Assembly (NCBI GenBank): GCA_030323885.1
Contig: CM059198.1
Location: 64,391,194 to 64,455,193, forward strand
Direction: 5' to 3'
DNA length: 64,000 nt
From: Branchipolynoe longqiensis
Lineage: Eukaryota; Annelida; Polychaeta; Phyllodocida; Polynoidae
Under the pieces are notes generated by a model that searched no databases, was not told the origin of the DNA, and was given only the letters and a program-made list of their open reading frames with translations. Positions 22,194 through 32,947 of the stretch are shown piece after piece; within the stretch, counting starts at the first letter, position 1; each line of letters opens with the position of its first letter. Made by a program: the position numbers and the translations under genes.

Positions 22194-23830
22194 AGTTCCA
22201 TCCTCTAGTCGAGGGTTGGATGCAATGGTTCTCCACTTGTCCCGATGGTGTGCTGTTCTGATAGACTGAATAATTCAAGCCTGTCCACTGTGAAATATTT
22301 GTAAACCATGATGTTCTTGGTCTCCCTCTCCCTCTGCTGCCATTCACCTTCCCTTCCAACAATGTACGGTATATTGAACTCTGACGAATGATGTGGCCAA
22401 AAGAAATAAGTTTCTTTGTCTGTATAGTGGCAAACAAGCTTTTCTTATTTTTAATTTTTCTGAGAACTTCTTTGTTGGTGATCTTCTTTGTCCATGATAT
22501 TTTCATCATCCTTCGATAAGTCCACATCTCAAATGCTGCTAAACGTTTGTACATTTTCTTAGAGATTGTCCATGTCTCAGCCCCATATATTAGAGTAGAC
22601 CACACATAACACTGAAGAATACGCTTCCTTGTTTGTATTAATATCTTACTTGATGTTAACACTCTATACATTTAGGAGAATGTTGTTTGGGCTATTGTTA
22701 TCCTTCTTTTAATTTCTTCCTCACATCTCCCATCATTTGTAATCTTTTGTCCGAGATATATGAATTCGGATACTTGTTCTATGTTTGTGCCATCTATGGT
22801 TATATTGACATTTCGTTTATCTGTCTTTTTACTTATAACCATTGTTTTGGTCTTCCTGGCATTCATCTTCATGTTGAATAGTATTCCAGCTTTATTGATT
22901 CTATTCACTATATCTTGTAGGTTTTTCTCACTGTCTGCTAGTATTACACTGTCATCGGCATATCTAAGATTGTTGACGTTCATGCCACCTATTGTCACTC
23001 CCTTGCAATCTTCAATGTGTCTGAAAATCATCTCTGTGTACAGGTTAAATAGACATGGTGACAATACACACCCCTGTCAAACTCCTCGTTAAATCATAAC
23101 TTCATCCGATAGGCCCTGCTCCATTTTTATAAATGCACGTTGTGTCCAGAATAAGTTCACAATTAGTTTAATGTCTTTGCCATTGACACCAATATCTTGT
23201 AAACATTTGATTAACAGGTCATGATTGACTCGGTCGAAGGCCTTCTCATAGTCAATAAAGCAGGCATAAACATCCTGGTTCACTTCACAATAACGTTCAC
23301 AAATCATTCTCATATTGAAAATCCCTCCATGTGTACCTCTTCCAGATATAAACCCACTTTGTACGTTACTGATTTGTTCTTCAATTTTCTGTCTGTTTCT
23401 CAGTAAAATTATTTTCAGGATCATCTTCAACATATGACTCATCAGGCTTAGTGTTCTGTACTCAGTACACAATGTTGGTTTTAGCTTCTTTGGGAGTCGT
23501 ACAAATATGGATTCATTCATATTCAATGGTATAAATCCAGTCTCATTTACTAGCTTATGAATGATTTGAATCCCCACTTCATCTAGTCCTTTTATCATTT
23601 CTGATGTTATCTGGTCACTTCCAGGAGCCTTACCTGACTTTAGATCATTGATAGCCTTCTCAACCTCTGATACTAATATAATATTCCCATCTTCTTTCTC
23701 AATTGTGGGTGGGTTCCCTCTGTCATCATTGTATAGTTCGTTTACATATTCTCCCCATCTGGACTTTATTTCATCTTCTTCAAAGAGCATTTTGCTGTCT
23801 TTGTTCTTGATACATTTAATTACCATTGCT
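22189..23830 (-). pseudogene. RTE-like LINE reverse transcriptase remnant
   Basis: Minus-strand RT of a non-LTR element in three pieces. 23826-23089 carries the fingers and first palm motif (LKSGKAPGSDQITSEM, SGFISGRGT, FIDYEKAFDRVNH). 23064-22672 has the catalytic LRYADDSVILA with SEFIYLGQKIT. 22671-22189 has the thumb and C-terminus (LIYGAETWTISKK, WTYRRMMKISW, FGHIIRQS, GRGRPRTSW). Order and motifs match RTE-type endonuclease-RT proteins. Breaks lie at about 23065-23090 and 22672, where the frame changes, and the 5' endonuclease domain is missing or eroded. Confidence 0.78.
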
Positions 23831-23898
23831 TACTATGGGTAAATACTTGGTAGGTTCCCCTTCCTTTCCAAGGTGACTGGCCACTTACTCATCTTTGT

Positions 23899-24000
23899 CA
23901 GAGTGTGCCCTGATGAGCCATATCATCTTGCTGTTACACCTTCAAAGCTCAGAGTGTGCCCTGATGAGCCATATCATCTTGCTGTTACACCTTCAAAGCT
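23899..24000. repeat. Perfect 51-bp tandem duplication
   Basis: The unit starting CAGAGTGTGCCCTGATGAGC occurs at 23899-23949 and again without change at 23950-24000. The lack of differences suggests a recent event or an assembly artefact. Confidence 0.85.
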
Positions 24001-24930
24001 ATTGATCTTCTAACTCATATGCTGCTCCAATCTTCATGCACTTGAAGGGGTGACATCCCCTGACCACACCAACAAAGTTGATGTGCACCGCACTTAGTTT
24101 AGGCCGACAATTGAGTCGGTATGGCCGCTGGTGTGCACTACCAACTTCTGGTCTTCCCATAAATGGGACTAGCCGCACGGCAGCGGGGGTTTTAATTCAG
24201 AGTTTACCTTCTCCTAGATGAGCAGTCAGCCAAGATTGACGAGCCCCACCTGCCCGAAGCATCTGGTTTTGAGGCGCCAGAGATCCGCCTTTGCCCCTTC
24301 TCCCGTCAGTAGAAACAGTTTCGCCTCGTGAAGGCCGGGAGTTGGACTTGGTTATCAGAGGCTATTTGATACGCATGCCATGAGAAAGTACTTTATAGGT
24401 AGTGAGAGCTTATCCTCACTATCACTTCCGGCAATAATAACCTTGACATTGTGTTACATGGTGCAAATTGTCTCTTCAACATGTATTGTACACCATATTC
24501 TATATACCTTTTGTGTAAATAACCCTGAATTGAAAAATGGCTGGAAGACCAGTGCTTCGGCACTGACAAAAGACTTATTCAGCAGAATAAACATATTTAC
24601 CACCAAAAAAAAGTAGCCAGATAACACACCACACAGCTACGTTCAAGCCTATCATATGTAAATAGGAGTAGGCTAGTCTAGTAATAAGAGTAGAACAAAA
24701 ATAAAATAAATATATGACAAGAAAAAACTAACATAGGCTACTAACCATACCAACCAATTATCTAGCTGCTCTGAAATACAGGCAATCAAATACCTTATCA
24801 GCAGCTACTGTGTGGTCAGATAACACCAACACTACAACTGGCCAGCATTGAAAACAAGCCTGGGTGCCCAGGCTTATATGCTATGGACAGTATAAATACA
24901 GCCTCAATACAAAAAATAAAAATAAATAAA
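24001..24930. other. Stretch upstream of the RTE-like remnant, no gene seen
   Basis: 24001-24370 is moderately G+C-rich and may be 5' sequence of the minus-strand LINE. 24371-24930 is AT-rich with no recognisable feature. Confidence 0.35.
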
Positions 24931-25070
24931 ATGGTGCTGGCGGCCTGGTGTCCCAGTGGGACAGCACTAAAACGTCACCATGAGTGCACACTGTCACAAG
25001 TCAGTACCCGTCCTGATTTTACCTTAGATGTTGCTAGGACGTAAAACAACAACAAACAAACAACAAACAT
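24931..25070 (+). repeat. SINE 3' part (probably the remainder of copy 2)
   Basis: Begins ATGGTGCTGGCGGCCTGG, runs through CACACTGTCACAAGTCAGTACC and ends with GATGTTGCTAGGACGTAAAAC and a CAACAAACAAAC tail. It supplies exactly the part of the SINE absent at 21296. Confidence 0.7.
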
Positions 25071-25255
25071 TGCCCATGCGATGTCAGCATCTCGTATATG
25101 TGCAATGTTTTTGTAGGCTTCCAAAGTACTTCTAACATCAAAATTATGTGTAATCGACAACCAGAATAGTAGTCCTAACCACGTCATGGTCGTGTTGTTT
25201 CGGCTTCTACAGGAATTAAGGGCTGCCCGGACCTGTGTGTTATCGGTCACAAATA
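25071..25255 (-). pseudogene. DIRS RNase H-end fragment
   Basis: On the minus strand reads NTQVRAALNSCRSRN, LGLLFWLSITHNFDVRST and RDADIAWA. It corresponds to VRAALNSSRSRS, RLFWFASENNFEFSS and ICDALSR in the remnant at 850-1010. It is short and cut at its 3' end by the SINE. Together with 26056-26943 it forms one decayed minus-strand DIRS element. Confidence 0.6.
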
Positions 25256-25527
25256 TTACTTTTCTGTTTTCCCAAAGGTGGCCCCCACCTATGAACCCCG
25301 ACCAGGATTGGCCAGAACTCTAGAACGTATATATATTCTCAGTCTTGTAACCCCTGTCTTTTGCCACCACAAAATGGTGTCCCGACCATTTCTCCAGCGG
25401 CCTCGATTTCTCATAAGCATATTCAGCGCTATACGGAGCGACCCAACCAGCCACGGTTGAAATCGTTTGAGCCCGTTTGAACTTGCCGGAAATGGACTTT
25501 CCTCTTCTCGTTCTCGTGAGAACTCAG

Positions 25528-25722
25528 TGTCAGCCAATCAGAGCTGTTCTTTTCTATTGCAAATGGCCGCCTCCCTGGGGGCAGCCATTTACAATCAAAA
25601 CAACTCTGATTGGCTGACAACAGTTCTCAGTGTCAGCCAATCAGAGCCATTCTTTTTTATTGCAAATGGCGGCCCCCATAAGGGCGCCCATTTGCAATCG
25701 AAAAGAACAGGTCTGATTGGCT
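25528..25722. repeat. Two adjacent long hairpins with CCAAT motifs
   Basis: 25528-25619 begins TGTCAGCCAATCAGAG and ends CTCTGATTGGCTGACA, with arms meeting around GGCCGCCTCCCTGGGGGCAGCC. 25631-25722 repeats the design (TGTCAGCCAATCAGAG ... CTGATTGGCTCA) with about 90 bp in all. Each is a near-continuous inverted repeat. The pair looks like a tandem fold-back MITE. The CCAAT boxes may be coincidental. Confidence 0.75.
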
Positions 25723-26055
25723 CAAATTATGGAAAGATCCCATTATGTATTTAGTAGTTTCTTGTTCAGGCATAGTTACACATATATATGTAACTTTTGC
25801 ACAGATTAAAGTGCTTGAAGTATATTTTTAATTTATCTACATCAACTTCTCTTTAAATCACACAATATCAGGACTTAAATAATGGGAAACTATTCCTGCA
25901 AGGGTATGCTCAATATGATCCAGTGGTCACCCATTTTTGCTCCTTTCCTCACTGTGGAGCCTTCTCCAATTTCTTCACATCGAAAGAAACCACTAACCAA
26001 TCCTCCCTGTGTGTAGCTCCGAAAACGTATAATCCGCCCGGGACATACCAGTTTC

Positions 26056-26943
26056 TTATAAATTATAGCTATCGTAACAGCCAAGTCTACACAATATTGT
26101 AACTAGAACCCCCTGCGCCTCCCTGTATTCTTCCTCGGTGCATGCTACCACACAGAAATCATATAGATAATTAAAGCAATTCGGGTCGCCTTCCCTTACC
26201 ATACAGCGGTCTACCATATCACTGACTTTAGAGAATACATAGGGGCTGCTGCTCAGCTCCATACATAAGCGATTATCACAAAGATAAACAGTGCCATCAC
26301 CAAAGTCCCATGGCATGCCCTGCTTCTCCCTCGACGTCAGGTGAATATTCACTGCCCTATATCCATTACTTAGATCGACCGTTGCTAAGTAATCCCCCGC
26401 CTGCAGTATTTCTGTGACCGATTCCACAGAGTTATAAGAAAAGTTGGCCCGGCACCCCTGGGTGTAATCATTGACACATACAGGGCTCAGGCCGGTATCG
26501 CACCACTGAGCTGAGGAAGCCAAACTTGTCCAGTATCCACTACTCCCTCTTGGTTTGTTTGGGAGCCCCATCACTGCTCTTTTTTTTAATGCAGCCTCGT
26601 GTTGCTGTCCCACATGGCTTTGAACCAGCGCTGAAGATGTGTGGCAGTTCTCCCCATCCTCTTTGCCTGGTCCTCCCACAGCTTGCTCTTTTTGCCTGTC
26701 CGCCGGTAGTCCGTCAACATGATATTCCAGAGGATGGGGGGAGTCATGCAGGGAGTCAAGCAAAACCTCCTCCTCTACTGCGGGCAGAGTGCAGTCATCC
26801 TTCCGCACCCTCCGCTTGTTTGTGGTGAGACAGTGTGAGCTGGAGGAGGTGGAGGCTGCAGACGAGGCATGGGAACAAGGAGATGGAGACATGGACTGAG
26901 TTTCCATTGTCTCCTCAGTCGGGCGAGATGGAGAGGAGATCAT
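26056..26943 (-). pseudogene. DIRS-type gag/RT fragment
   Basis: An open minus-strand frame of 295 codons. The C-terminal third is DIRS RT: ATVDLSNGYRAVNIH and DNRLCMELSSSPYVFSKVSDM, closely like DNRLCMGLSSSRYVFSKLSD at about 205-265. The active site is YLYDFCVV instead of the usual YLDDYC, so the first catalytic Asp is missing. The N-terminal part is Ser/Lys-rich and not recognised, probably the region just before RT. The RNase H piece of the same element is at 25071-25255. Confidence 0.65.
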
Positions 26944-27180
26944 ACCTGATGGTGGAGATGGTGCTGGTGGTGGTGGTGGTCATGAAGATGGAGTATCCCC
27001 TGTCATCCTCTTCCTGCCCTTGCCCTTGCCTCTTCCCCTACCTACCTGGCTGGCAGGAGTGGAGCTGGAAATCTTCTTCACAGGCCTGCTGGAGGAGTTA
27101 TGAGGAGAGAGCCAGACTGCACCCTTATACATACCTGAGGCACGGGTGGGTTGGGTGCTCCCACACATGTTGGCCTACAT
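26944..27180. other. Non-coding stretch beside the DIRS fragment
   Basis: Moderate G+C, possibly more of the decayed DIRS element. Nothing further recognised. Confidence 0.3.
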
Positions 27181-27624
27181 TACACTCACAACAAGCGTGT
27201 TAAGTGCTCGATGGCCTTACACTGAGCACGCTGGACTGTCATTATACTGACGCTTCTCACTCACTGGCCTGACGTCGACTCACGTTGCGAATCACTTCAA
27301 AGGCACACATAGCTACGTTAGGGTGGGCGTAATTATGTGCGTCCTACGATAATCTGATGCTAGGGTTTCGCTAGGCTGATGCTGTGCATGCTGGAGGCTC
27401 GTTAGCCTTACGTTGGGCCTTTTGGGAGGGGGGGGGATGTTCTAACTCGTTGACACACGTTACAACTACGTTGGACTGACGTTTCGCCTATTTCCACTAT
27501 GCTGCATTGACGTCCAAATTGGCCCTGCAATGCCGATAATGTATCTCAATCTCAACGTAAATAAATGATTTTGACAGTCCCCACTCGCTGGCCCGTTACG
27601 TTGTAGTGTGACAGGGGTATTACA
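27181..27624. repeat. Partial copy of the ACGT-rich TIR family
   Basis: The right end GGCCCGTTACGTTGTAGTGTGACAGGGGTATTACA (27590-27624) matches the end of the element at 21250. Interior ACGTT and ACGT motifs recur from about 27280. No left TIR was found, so its start is uncertain. Confidence 0.5.
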
Positions 27625-28079
27625 CTATTAAGGCGAGTCAACCTGCTAGCCGGCCACACGCTACTACGAGCCGACTTGATCACAACAAACGAAGGGCGCA
27701 TTGTAACGGTTCGAACAAGCCCTACAGCTTGCTGGTCTGGTCTGCCCCCTCACCTACTACATCTCCTGCCTGGTTGCAGCCTGGTGCCGGTACGCATGCT
27801 TGCAAGAAACACCAGCAACTGACCAGCATTCATCTTATGAGCGGGTGCTCCTCTCACAGCACCCACACTTGTGGTTGCCCTCCGGCTGGCACTGGCCGCC
27901 ACCGGGCACTCCTCCCCAAACGACTACACACTCCACAGCCTCTGATGGGGAGGTGCTCAAGCGTGTGTGACAGCGAGCGGCTCCCTACAGGAGATCATGG
28001 AGATTGGCTCCTGGTCCTCCACTGCCCTCCACACTTACGTCCCTAGGGACCAAATATCTGCTCGGCCTCGAACCCTCCC
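27625..28079. other. No gene seen
   Basis: Mixed-composition stretch with short open frames only and no recognised domain. Confidence 0.35.
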
Positions 28080-28250
28080 TTGAATTGGTTGAGGGTTCGA
28101 GTCCAGCCCATTTAACCATTGAGCTTGATTATCCAGGGAGAGCGAGTTTGGTTGTTTATGATAGGTTACTGACGCTGTACATATGAGCCGTTCTGAAGAT
28201 AAATAGACATTACATACTCTCTGGTCTCCGTTTGGTAAATTGTGGATGTT
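28080..28250 (+). repeat. Short dispersed repeat with tRNA-like B box, copy 1
   Basis: GGTTGAGGGTTCGAGTCCAGCCC (B-box-like) followed by TTAACCATTGAGCTTGATT and TGTACATATGAGCCGTTCTGAAGATAAATA. A second copy is at 28925-29085 in the same orientation. Probably a small tRNA-derived SINE. Confidence 0.6.
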
Positions 28251-28493
28251 AGTCTAAGATCGGTAATTTACGGCGGACACAGGAAACTCTGAACTCGCTG
28301 ATACCATGAACTCACAGAGGGCACAGGTTCAAACCGCCTGCGATTCAGCCCGCTATGGTAGTGCCCCCTGTAAAAGATGCCCGAACCACAAAGTCCGCCT
28401 ACAGGTTCCACCGCCAAACACCAGGGGTCGCCACAGAACCACCACCGCCAACCGACCACGACACGACACAGGATGTGAAAACCCCAACCATAA

Positions 28494-28843
28494 AGCTAAG
28501 ATTCCTTCAACGCGGTATGCGGTATCCGAATGGGAGGATTCCTTCAACGCGGCAAGCGGCAAGCGTCTCCCCACCACCACCACTACCATATGTTTCCCAT
28601 CAGCACCCCTGTGTGTGACCGTTCCGTAATGATCAGTCGCCTCTCCTAGTCTAAAACTAATGGACACGTGCGACTGAGGTTTCTATTCGCATAACGCATG
28701 CCGCACCGATCGCTAGAGGGACCGATCGAGTTGCCGCATTCGCATTCACATTCAGACGTAAGGAATCACCCCCATTGACTTAGATACTTTCCGATTTTTT
28801 GCCGCATTCGCATACCGCATACCGCGTGTAAGGAATCTTAGCT
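28494..28843. mobile_element. Tourist/Harbinger-type MITE with TAA target duplication, copy 1
   Basis: 350-bp element with ends AGCTAAGATTCCTT and AAGGAATCTTAGCT, flanked by TAA at 28491-28493 and 28844-28846. The three-base TAA duplication with this size fits PIF/Harbinger MITEs. A highly similar copy is at 44562-44916. No coding capacity. Confidence 0.85.
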
Positions 28844-28924
28844 TAACTGCAGCAGCCGCCTTGAACCAAGCACCCTCCTCGCATTTCTTCACCCACCCAC
28901 ACCAATAATTAAAGACTCATCGCA

Positions 28925-29085
28925 AGGGTTGAGGGTTCGAGTAAGGCCCTTTTAACCGTTGAGCTTGATTTTCCAGGGTGAGTTTGGTTGTTTCTGATTG
29001 CCAGTAATTAACTGACCCTGTACATATGAGCCCTTCTGAAGATAAATAAAATCCATTACACACTCACTGGTCTCCATTTCGTAAA
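28925..29085 (+). repeat. Short dispersed repeat with tRNA-like B box, copy 2
   Basis: GGTTGAGGGTTCGAGTAAGG, AACCGTTGAGCTTGATT and TGTACATATGAGCCCTTCTGAAGATAAATA match copy 1 at 28080-28250. Confidence 0.6.
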
Positions 29086-29514
29086 TTAATAGAATAGAAC
29101 CACTCTGAAAATAAGTAAACCAAGCTTCACATGTTTCAGTGTAGCTCCTATATGATGCTCCTGCTCTACGCCCCTAAGGCGATAAAAGAGTAAGCTCAGC
29201 CTATAAACCAGATAACTTCCAGTGATTTGTGTGCGCCAGTGTAGTGGATCTAGTGCTCCTGTACTATGCTGCTTCGCTCTGGTAATGTGTGTGTTGGGGA
29301 CAAGAAATATTTGTTGGATGGTTCACTTCAAATATCTCCAAAACATTGACATTTAAGCACATACAAACTACCGGAGAGTCAGATATATATAAAATAATGG
29401 CCAGCTTCATAAAGCGATCTAAAATAATTTCAAACCATCAGATTATGCAACTTGAATGTGCATGCAATGACCACTTTTACTACTATGTTGTTACATGTCT
29501 TTGTCATTTGCCAG
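29086..29514. other. Intron sequence before the second Ig exon
   Basis: No separate feature recognised. It ends in the acceptor TTTGTCATTTGCCAG. Confidence 0.4.
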
Positions 29515-29680
29515 GACAGTCGGATGAAAGTGGATAAGGACAATCCTGGACTGTTGATACTGGATTTAAGTGGACTAAGCAGTGACCTCAGAGCAAGATA
29601 TGCTGGGGTATACACCTGTAACGCCACTAATAGTCACTCGTACGATGCACACTCAGCTTGGGTCGTCTGGGGCCCTTCAG
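29515..29680 (+). CDS. Ig-domain exon (C-terminal half) of the membrane IgSF protein
   Basis: Acceptor TTTGTCATTTGCCAG precedes it and donor TCAG|GTTAGG follows. It enters in phase 0, matching the exit of 10671-10819, and leaves in phase 1. The peptide starts DSRMKVDKDNPGLLILDLSG and contains RARYAGVYTCNATN, the F-strand Y-x-C motif that completes the disulphide with the FSC cysteine of the earlier exon. NAT is a second potential glycosylation site. HSAWVVWGPS would be the G strand and the start of the membrane-proximal stem. The intron between the halves is 18.7 kb and consists mainly of transposons. An intron in the middle of an Ig domain at phase 0 is known for C2/I-set domains of adhesion molecules. 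Confidence 0.8.
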
Positions 29681-29700
29681 GTTAGGATGCTTCATATATT

Positions 29701-29950
29701 TATAGTTGCATAGCCCGACAGTTTTGAGTTTCTGTAATCTTTTCTGAGATAATTATATTAGGTAGATCACTAAAATCTACCTTACTTTAGTTTGAAGTAA
29801 CTTATTTTCCATGGCTCACATTTGAGCTACGTGAAGTGCAAAACTGTCAAATTAGTTTTGGCAAACATGCCAAATCTCTGACAACATAGGCTTCTGTAGT
29901 AACAGGTTCTATAAAATTGCCCCGGTAGTCCTTTCTTTGTGGCAACACAT
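29701..29950 (+). repeat. Partial copy of the TA-target MITE family
   Basis: TAGTTGCATAGCCCGACAGTTTTGAGTTTCTGTAATC onward follows the full copy at 42949-43294 to about GTGGCAACA at 29945, where it stops. Confidence 0.6.
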
Positions 29951-30379
29951 GGATGTATGTATCCTGCCCACAGGACCTCCCCCAGTGGCAAGTGGAAGTA
30001 TAAGAGTGGGCCACAGACCAGCATATAACCCCATGGTTGTCTGGAGGTTCCTCTATTGTTTGGGATTCATGGCTATACCAACACAGTCCTATGATGGGCA
30101 GTTCTGTCCTGTAGCCATGTGTTGTAACTACTGAATTATTTCCTAATATTCACTGTTAATTTATTCAATCCGGTCCCAACTAAATATCCTAGGAATATCC
30201 AGGAAATTAGATATAATTTGTTGCTTTCTAGTGATGTATTCCAATATGAAAACTTCCCAAAACTCAGTGTGCCATAACCATATTTTTGAACCTGTTAACT
30301 AATCCTATATAAAATTCCACCTTGAAAATGGAACCGGGGGTCGAATGAGGTATTTAACCACCATAGCCCGATCGAGGTA
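29951..30379. other. Intron sequence, no feature recognised
   Basis: AT-rich with short open frames only. Confidence 0.35.
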
Positions 30380-32066
30380 AGCTCTCCAACCTGTTGATGT
30401 TACCTGACATTACCCGACCTGACATTAACTGACCTGACTTTACTTTACCCGACCTTACTTTACCCGACCTTACTTTACCCGACTTGACTTTACCTGACTT
30501 GACTTTACCCGACTTGACTTTTCCTGACTTGATGTTATCCGACCTGAATTTGCCGGAAGTGACTTCGCCTGACCTGACTGGACCCGACCTGACTCCGCCT
30601 GACCTGACTGGACCCGACCTGACTTGATCCAACCTGACTTGACCACACCTGACTGGACCCAACCTAACTTTACCCGACCTGACTTTACCTTACTCTACTT
30701 TACCCGACTCTACTTTACCTGACTCTACTATACCTGAATCTACTTCATCCGACTCTACTTTAGCCAACTCTACTTTACCCAACCTGACTTTACCTGAATC
30801 TACTTTACCCGACTCTACTTACCTGATCTAAGTTTACCCGACTTGACTTTACCCGACTTGATGTTACCCAAACTGAATTTACCCGACCTGACTTTGCCCG
30901 ACCTGATTTGACCTAACCTGACATCACCTGCCCTGACATTACCCGACCTGACTGTACTTTACCCCACCTGACTTTACGCGATCTGACTTTACCCTACTTG
31001 ACTTTACCCCACTTGACTTTACCCGACTTGACGTTACCCGACTTGACTTTACCTGACCTGACTTTGCCCGACTCTACTTTACCCGACTCTACTTTACCCG
31101 ACTCTACTTTACCCAACTCTACTTTACCCGACTCTACTTTACCCAACTCTACTTTACCCAACTCTACATGACCGACTCTACTTTAATCGACACCACTTTA
31201 TCCGACTTGACTTTACCCGAACTGACTTTACCCGACCTGACTTTATCCGACCTGACATTACTCAACCTGACTTTACCCGTCGGGTCAAGTCAGATCAGGT
31301 CGGGTCGGGTAAAGTCGTGTCGGACAAAGTTGTGTCGATTAAAGTAGATGTCTACTTTTTGTGCTATCGGGTCGGTAAAGAAACAAACAAACCAACGACA
31401 TTACCGGACCCGACTTTACCAGACCCGACTTTACCAGACCCGACTTTAGCCGACACGACTTTAGCCTACACAACTTTACCCGTCCCGACTTTACCCGACC
31501 CGACTTTACCCGATCCGGCTTTAGCCGACCCAACTTTACTTGACCCGACCCTACTTGAACCGACCTGACTTGAACCGACCCAACTTGAACCGAGCTGACT
31601 TCACCCGACCCGACTTCATCCGACCCGACTTCATCCGACCTGACTTCACCCGACCTGACTTCACCTGCCCGACTTGACTCAAACCGACTTGATCCGACAT
31701 GACTTGACCTGGCATGAGTTGACCTGACGGGTAAAGTCAGGTCTGGTAATGTCAGGTCTGGTAAAGTCAGGTCGGGCAAAGTCAGGTCGGGTAAATTCAT
31801 ATCGGATTAAGTAGTGTCGATTAAGGTGGATTTCTACTTTTTGTGCCTTCACCCGACCCAAGCCGACTTAACCCTCACCGACTTGACTTGACCTGCCTGA
31901 CTTGACCCAAACCTACTTGATCCGACCCGACTTCACCTGACCTGAGTCGGGTCAGGTAATGTCAGGTCAGGTAAAGTCAGGTCAGGTAAAGTCAGGTCCG
32001 GTAAAGTCAGGTCGGATAAAGTTGTGTCGATTAAAGTAGAGTTGGTCATGTAGAGTCGGGTAAGTT
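30380..32066. repeat. 15-bp minisatellite (TTTACCCGACCTGAC type) with repeated orientation switches
   Basis: About 1.7 kb of degenerate 15-bp units. 30380-31278 reads TTTACCCGACCTGAC. About 31279-31350 reads the reverse complement (GTCAGGTCGGGTAAA). 31385-31725 returns to the first orientation, 31726-31830 is reversed, 31850-31945 forward and 31946-32066 reversed. At two junctions the sequence GTAGA(T)...CTACTTTTTGTGC appears, giving small palindromes. Long open frames here are only a consequence of the period being divisible by three. A related array is at 63297-63885. Confidence 0.85.
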
Positions 32067-32121
32067 TGTTTGTTTGTTGTTGTTTTACGTCCTACCAACA
32101 TCTAAGGTCATATCAGGACGG
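32067..32121 (-). repeat. SINE 3'-end fragment (reverse)
   Basis: GTTTGTTTGTTGTTGTTTTACGTCCTACCAACATCTAAGG is the reverse complement of the SINE tail. Confidence 0.7.
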
Positions 32122-32325
32122 GGGGACTGGAAATGTTCTCCTATTGGGTGACCTGGATGGTGTGAAACCCTCCCAGGGAACCTATGTTTTATAAAAATAA
32201 AGATAGAAGGATTGCCTTCCCTTACTCTCTTCACTCTTACTTTCTCTTTCTTCTAGTCTGTATCGTATTTCCCTACAGCCTACTTGCACAGTCCCAGTTT
32301 CTGGTACCAACTCTACATTAGGTTG
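32122..32325 (+). repeat. Dispersed repeat shared with 9612-9800 (inverted)
   Basis: Carries GTCTGTATCGTATTTCCCTACAGCC and GGTACCAACTCTAC, the complement of the 9.6-kb copy. Confidence 0.6.
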
Positions 32326-32454
32326 ACCGTTGTATTCTAGCTTACGTTGCTCTGAAGTATCTTATTTTAAAGGGCCAACTTTGAAGACACGCATATATTG
32401 GTGTGCGTGTCAACACGCTGAACACGATGGGTTTCAGCAATGATGGGTTCAATT

Positions 32455-32782
32455 ACATGGACTGGAGTGGGACATAGCTCAGGTGGTATCATGTCCACCT
32501 GTGAAGGTGTGGGTCCCATTTGCAGATTGGGATATTTTCCATTCCAACCAGTGGTCCACAACTGCTTTATCAAACGCTGTGGTGTGTGTTGTCCTGTTTG
32601 TGGGAAAGTGCATATAAAAGACCCCTTGCTGCTTATCGGAAAGAGTAGCCTTTGTGGTGAAAGCGGGTTTCCTCCAAAGCAATATGTCAGAATGACTATA
32701 TGCTTGACACCTAAAAGCCGATGATAACAAATAAATGTGCTCTAGAGGTGTCATTAAATAAAACAAGCTTTGCTTTACTTTT
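32455..32782 (+). repeat. Second tRNA-derived SINE family (molluscan-type body)
   Basis: A-box-like GGGACATAGCTCAGGTGGTA near 32468-32487, B-box-like GAAGGTGTGGGTCCC near 32502-32517, then a body with GTGGTCCACAACTGCTTTATC, CATATAAAAGACCCCTTGCTG and AATGTGCTCTAGAGGTGTCATTAAATAAAAC at the 3' end. I recall sequences of this form as a SINE common in mollusc genomes. The family name is not certain. Confidence 0.65.
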
Positions 32783-32947
32783 AATTACATGGGCTTAATA
32801 TTTCTTATATTCAGAATTAAAATCTTTAAAGGTTGCAGCATTATCTGAGTTGGACATCTAAAATCTGATTAAAGTATGCGTTTTAATTTAGAAATATTTA
32901 TGTTTTCATTCAACTGTGGCTTTAGCAATACCCTCCTTTCCTTCTAG

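Noticed and set aside
30380..31280. Telomere-like TTACCC repeats
   Set aside because: Units are 15 bp with GACCTGAC, not a tandem hexamer, and they occur in both orientations.
31317..31800. Long open frames with repeated LPDPTLPDP or LTLPDLTLP peptides
   Set aside because: They arise from the 15-bp minisatellite, whose period is a multiple of three. There is no start context or domain, and both strands are open.
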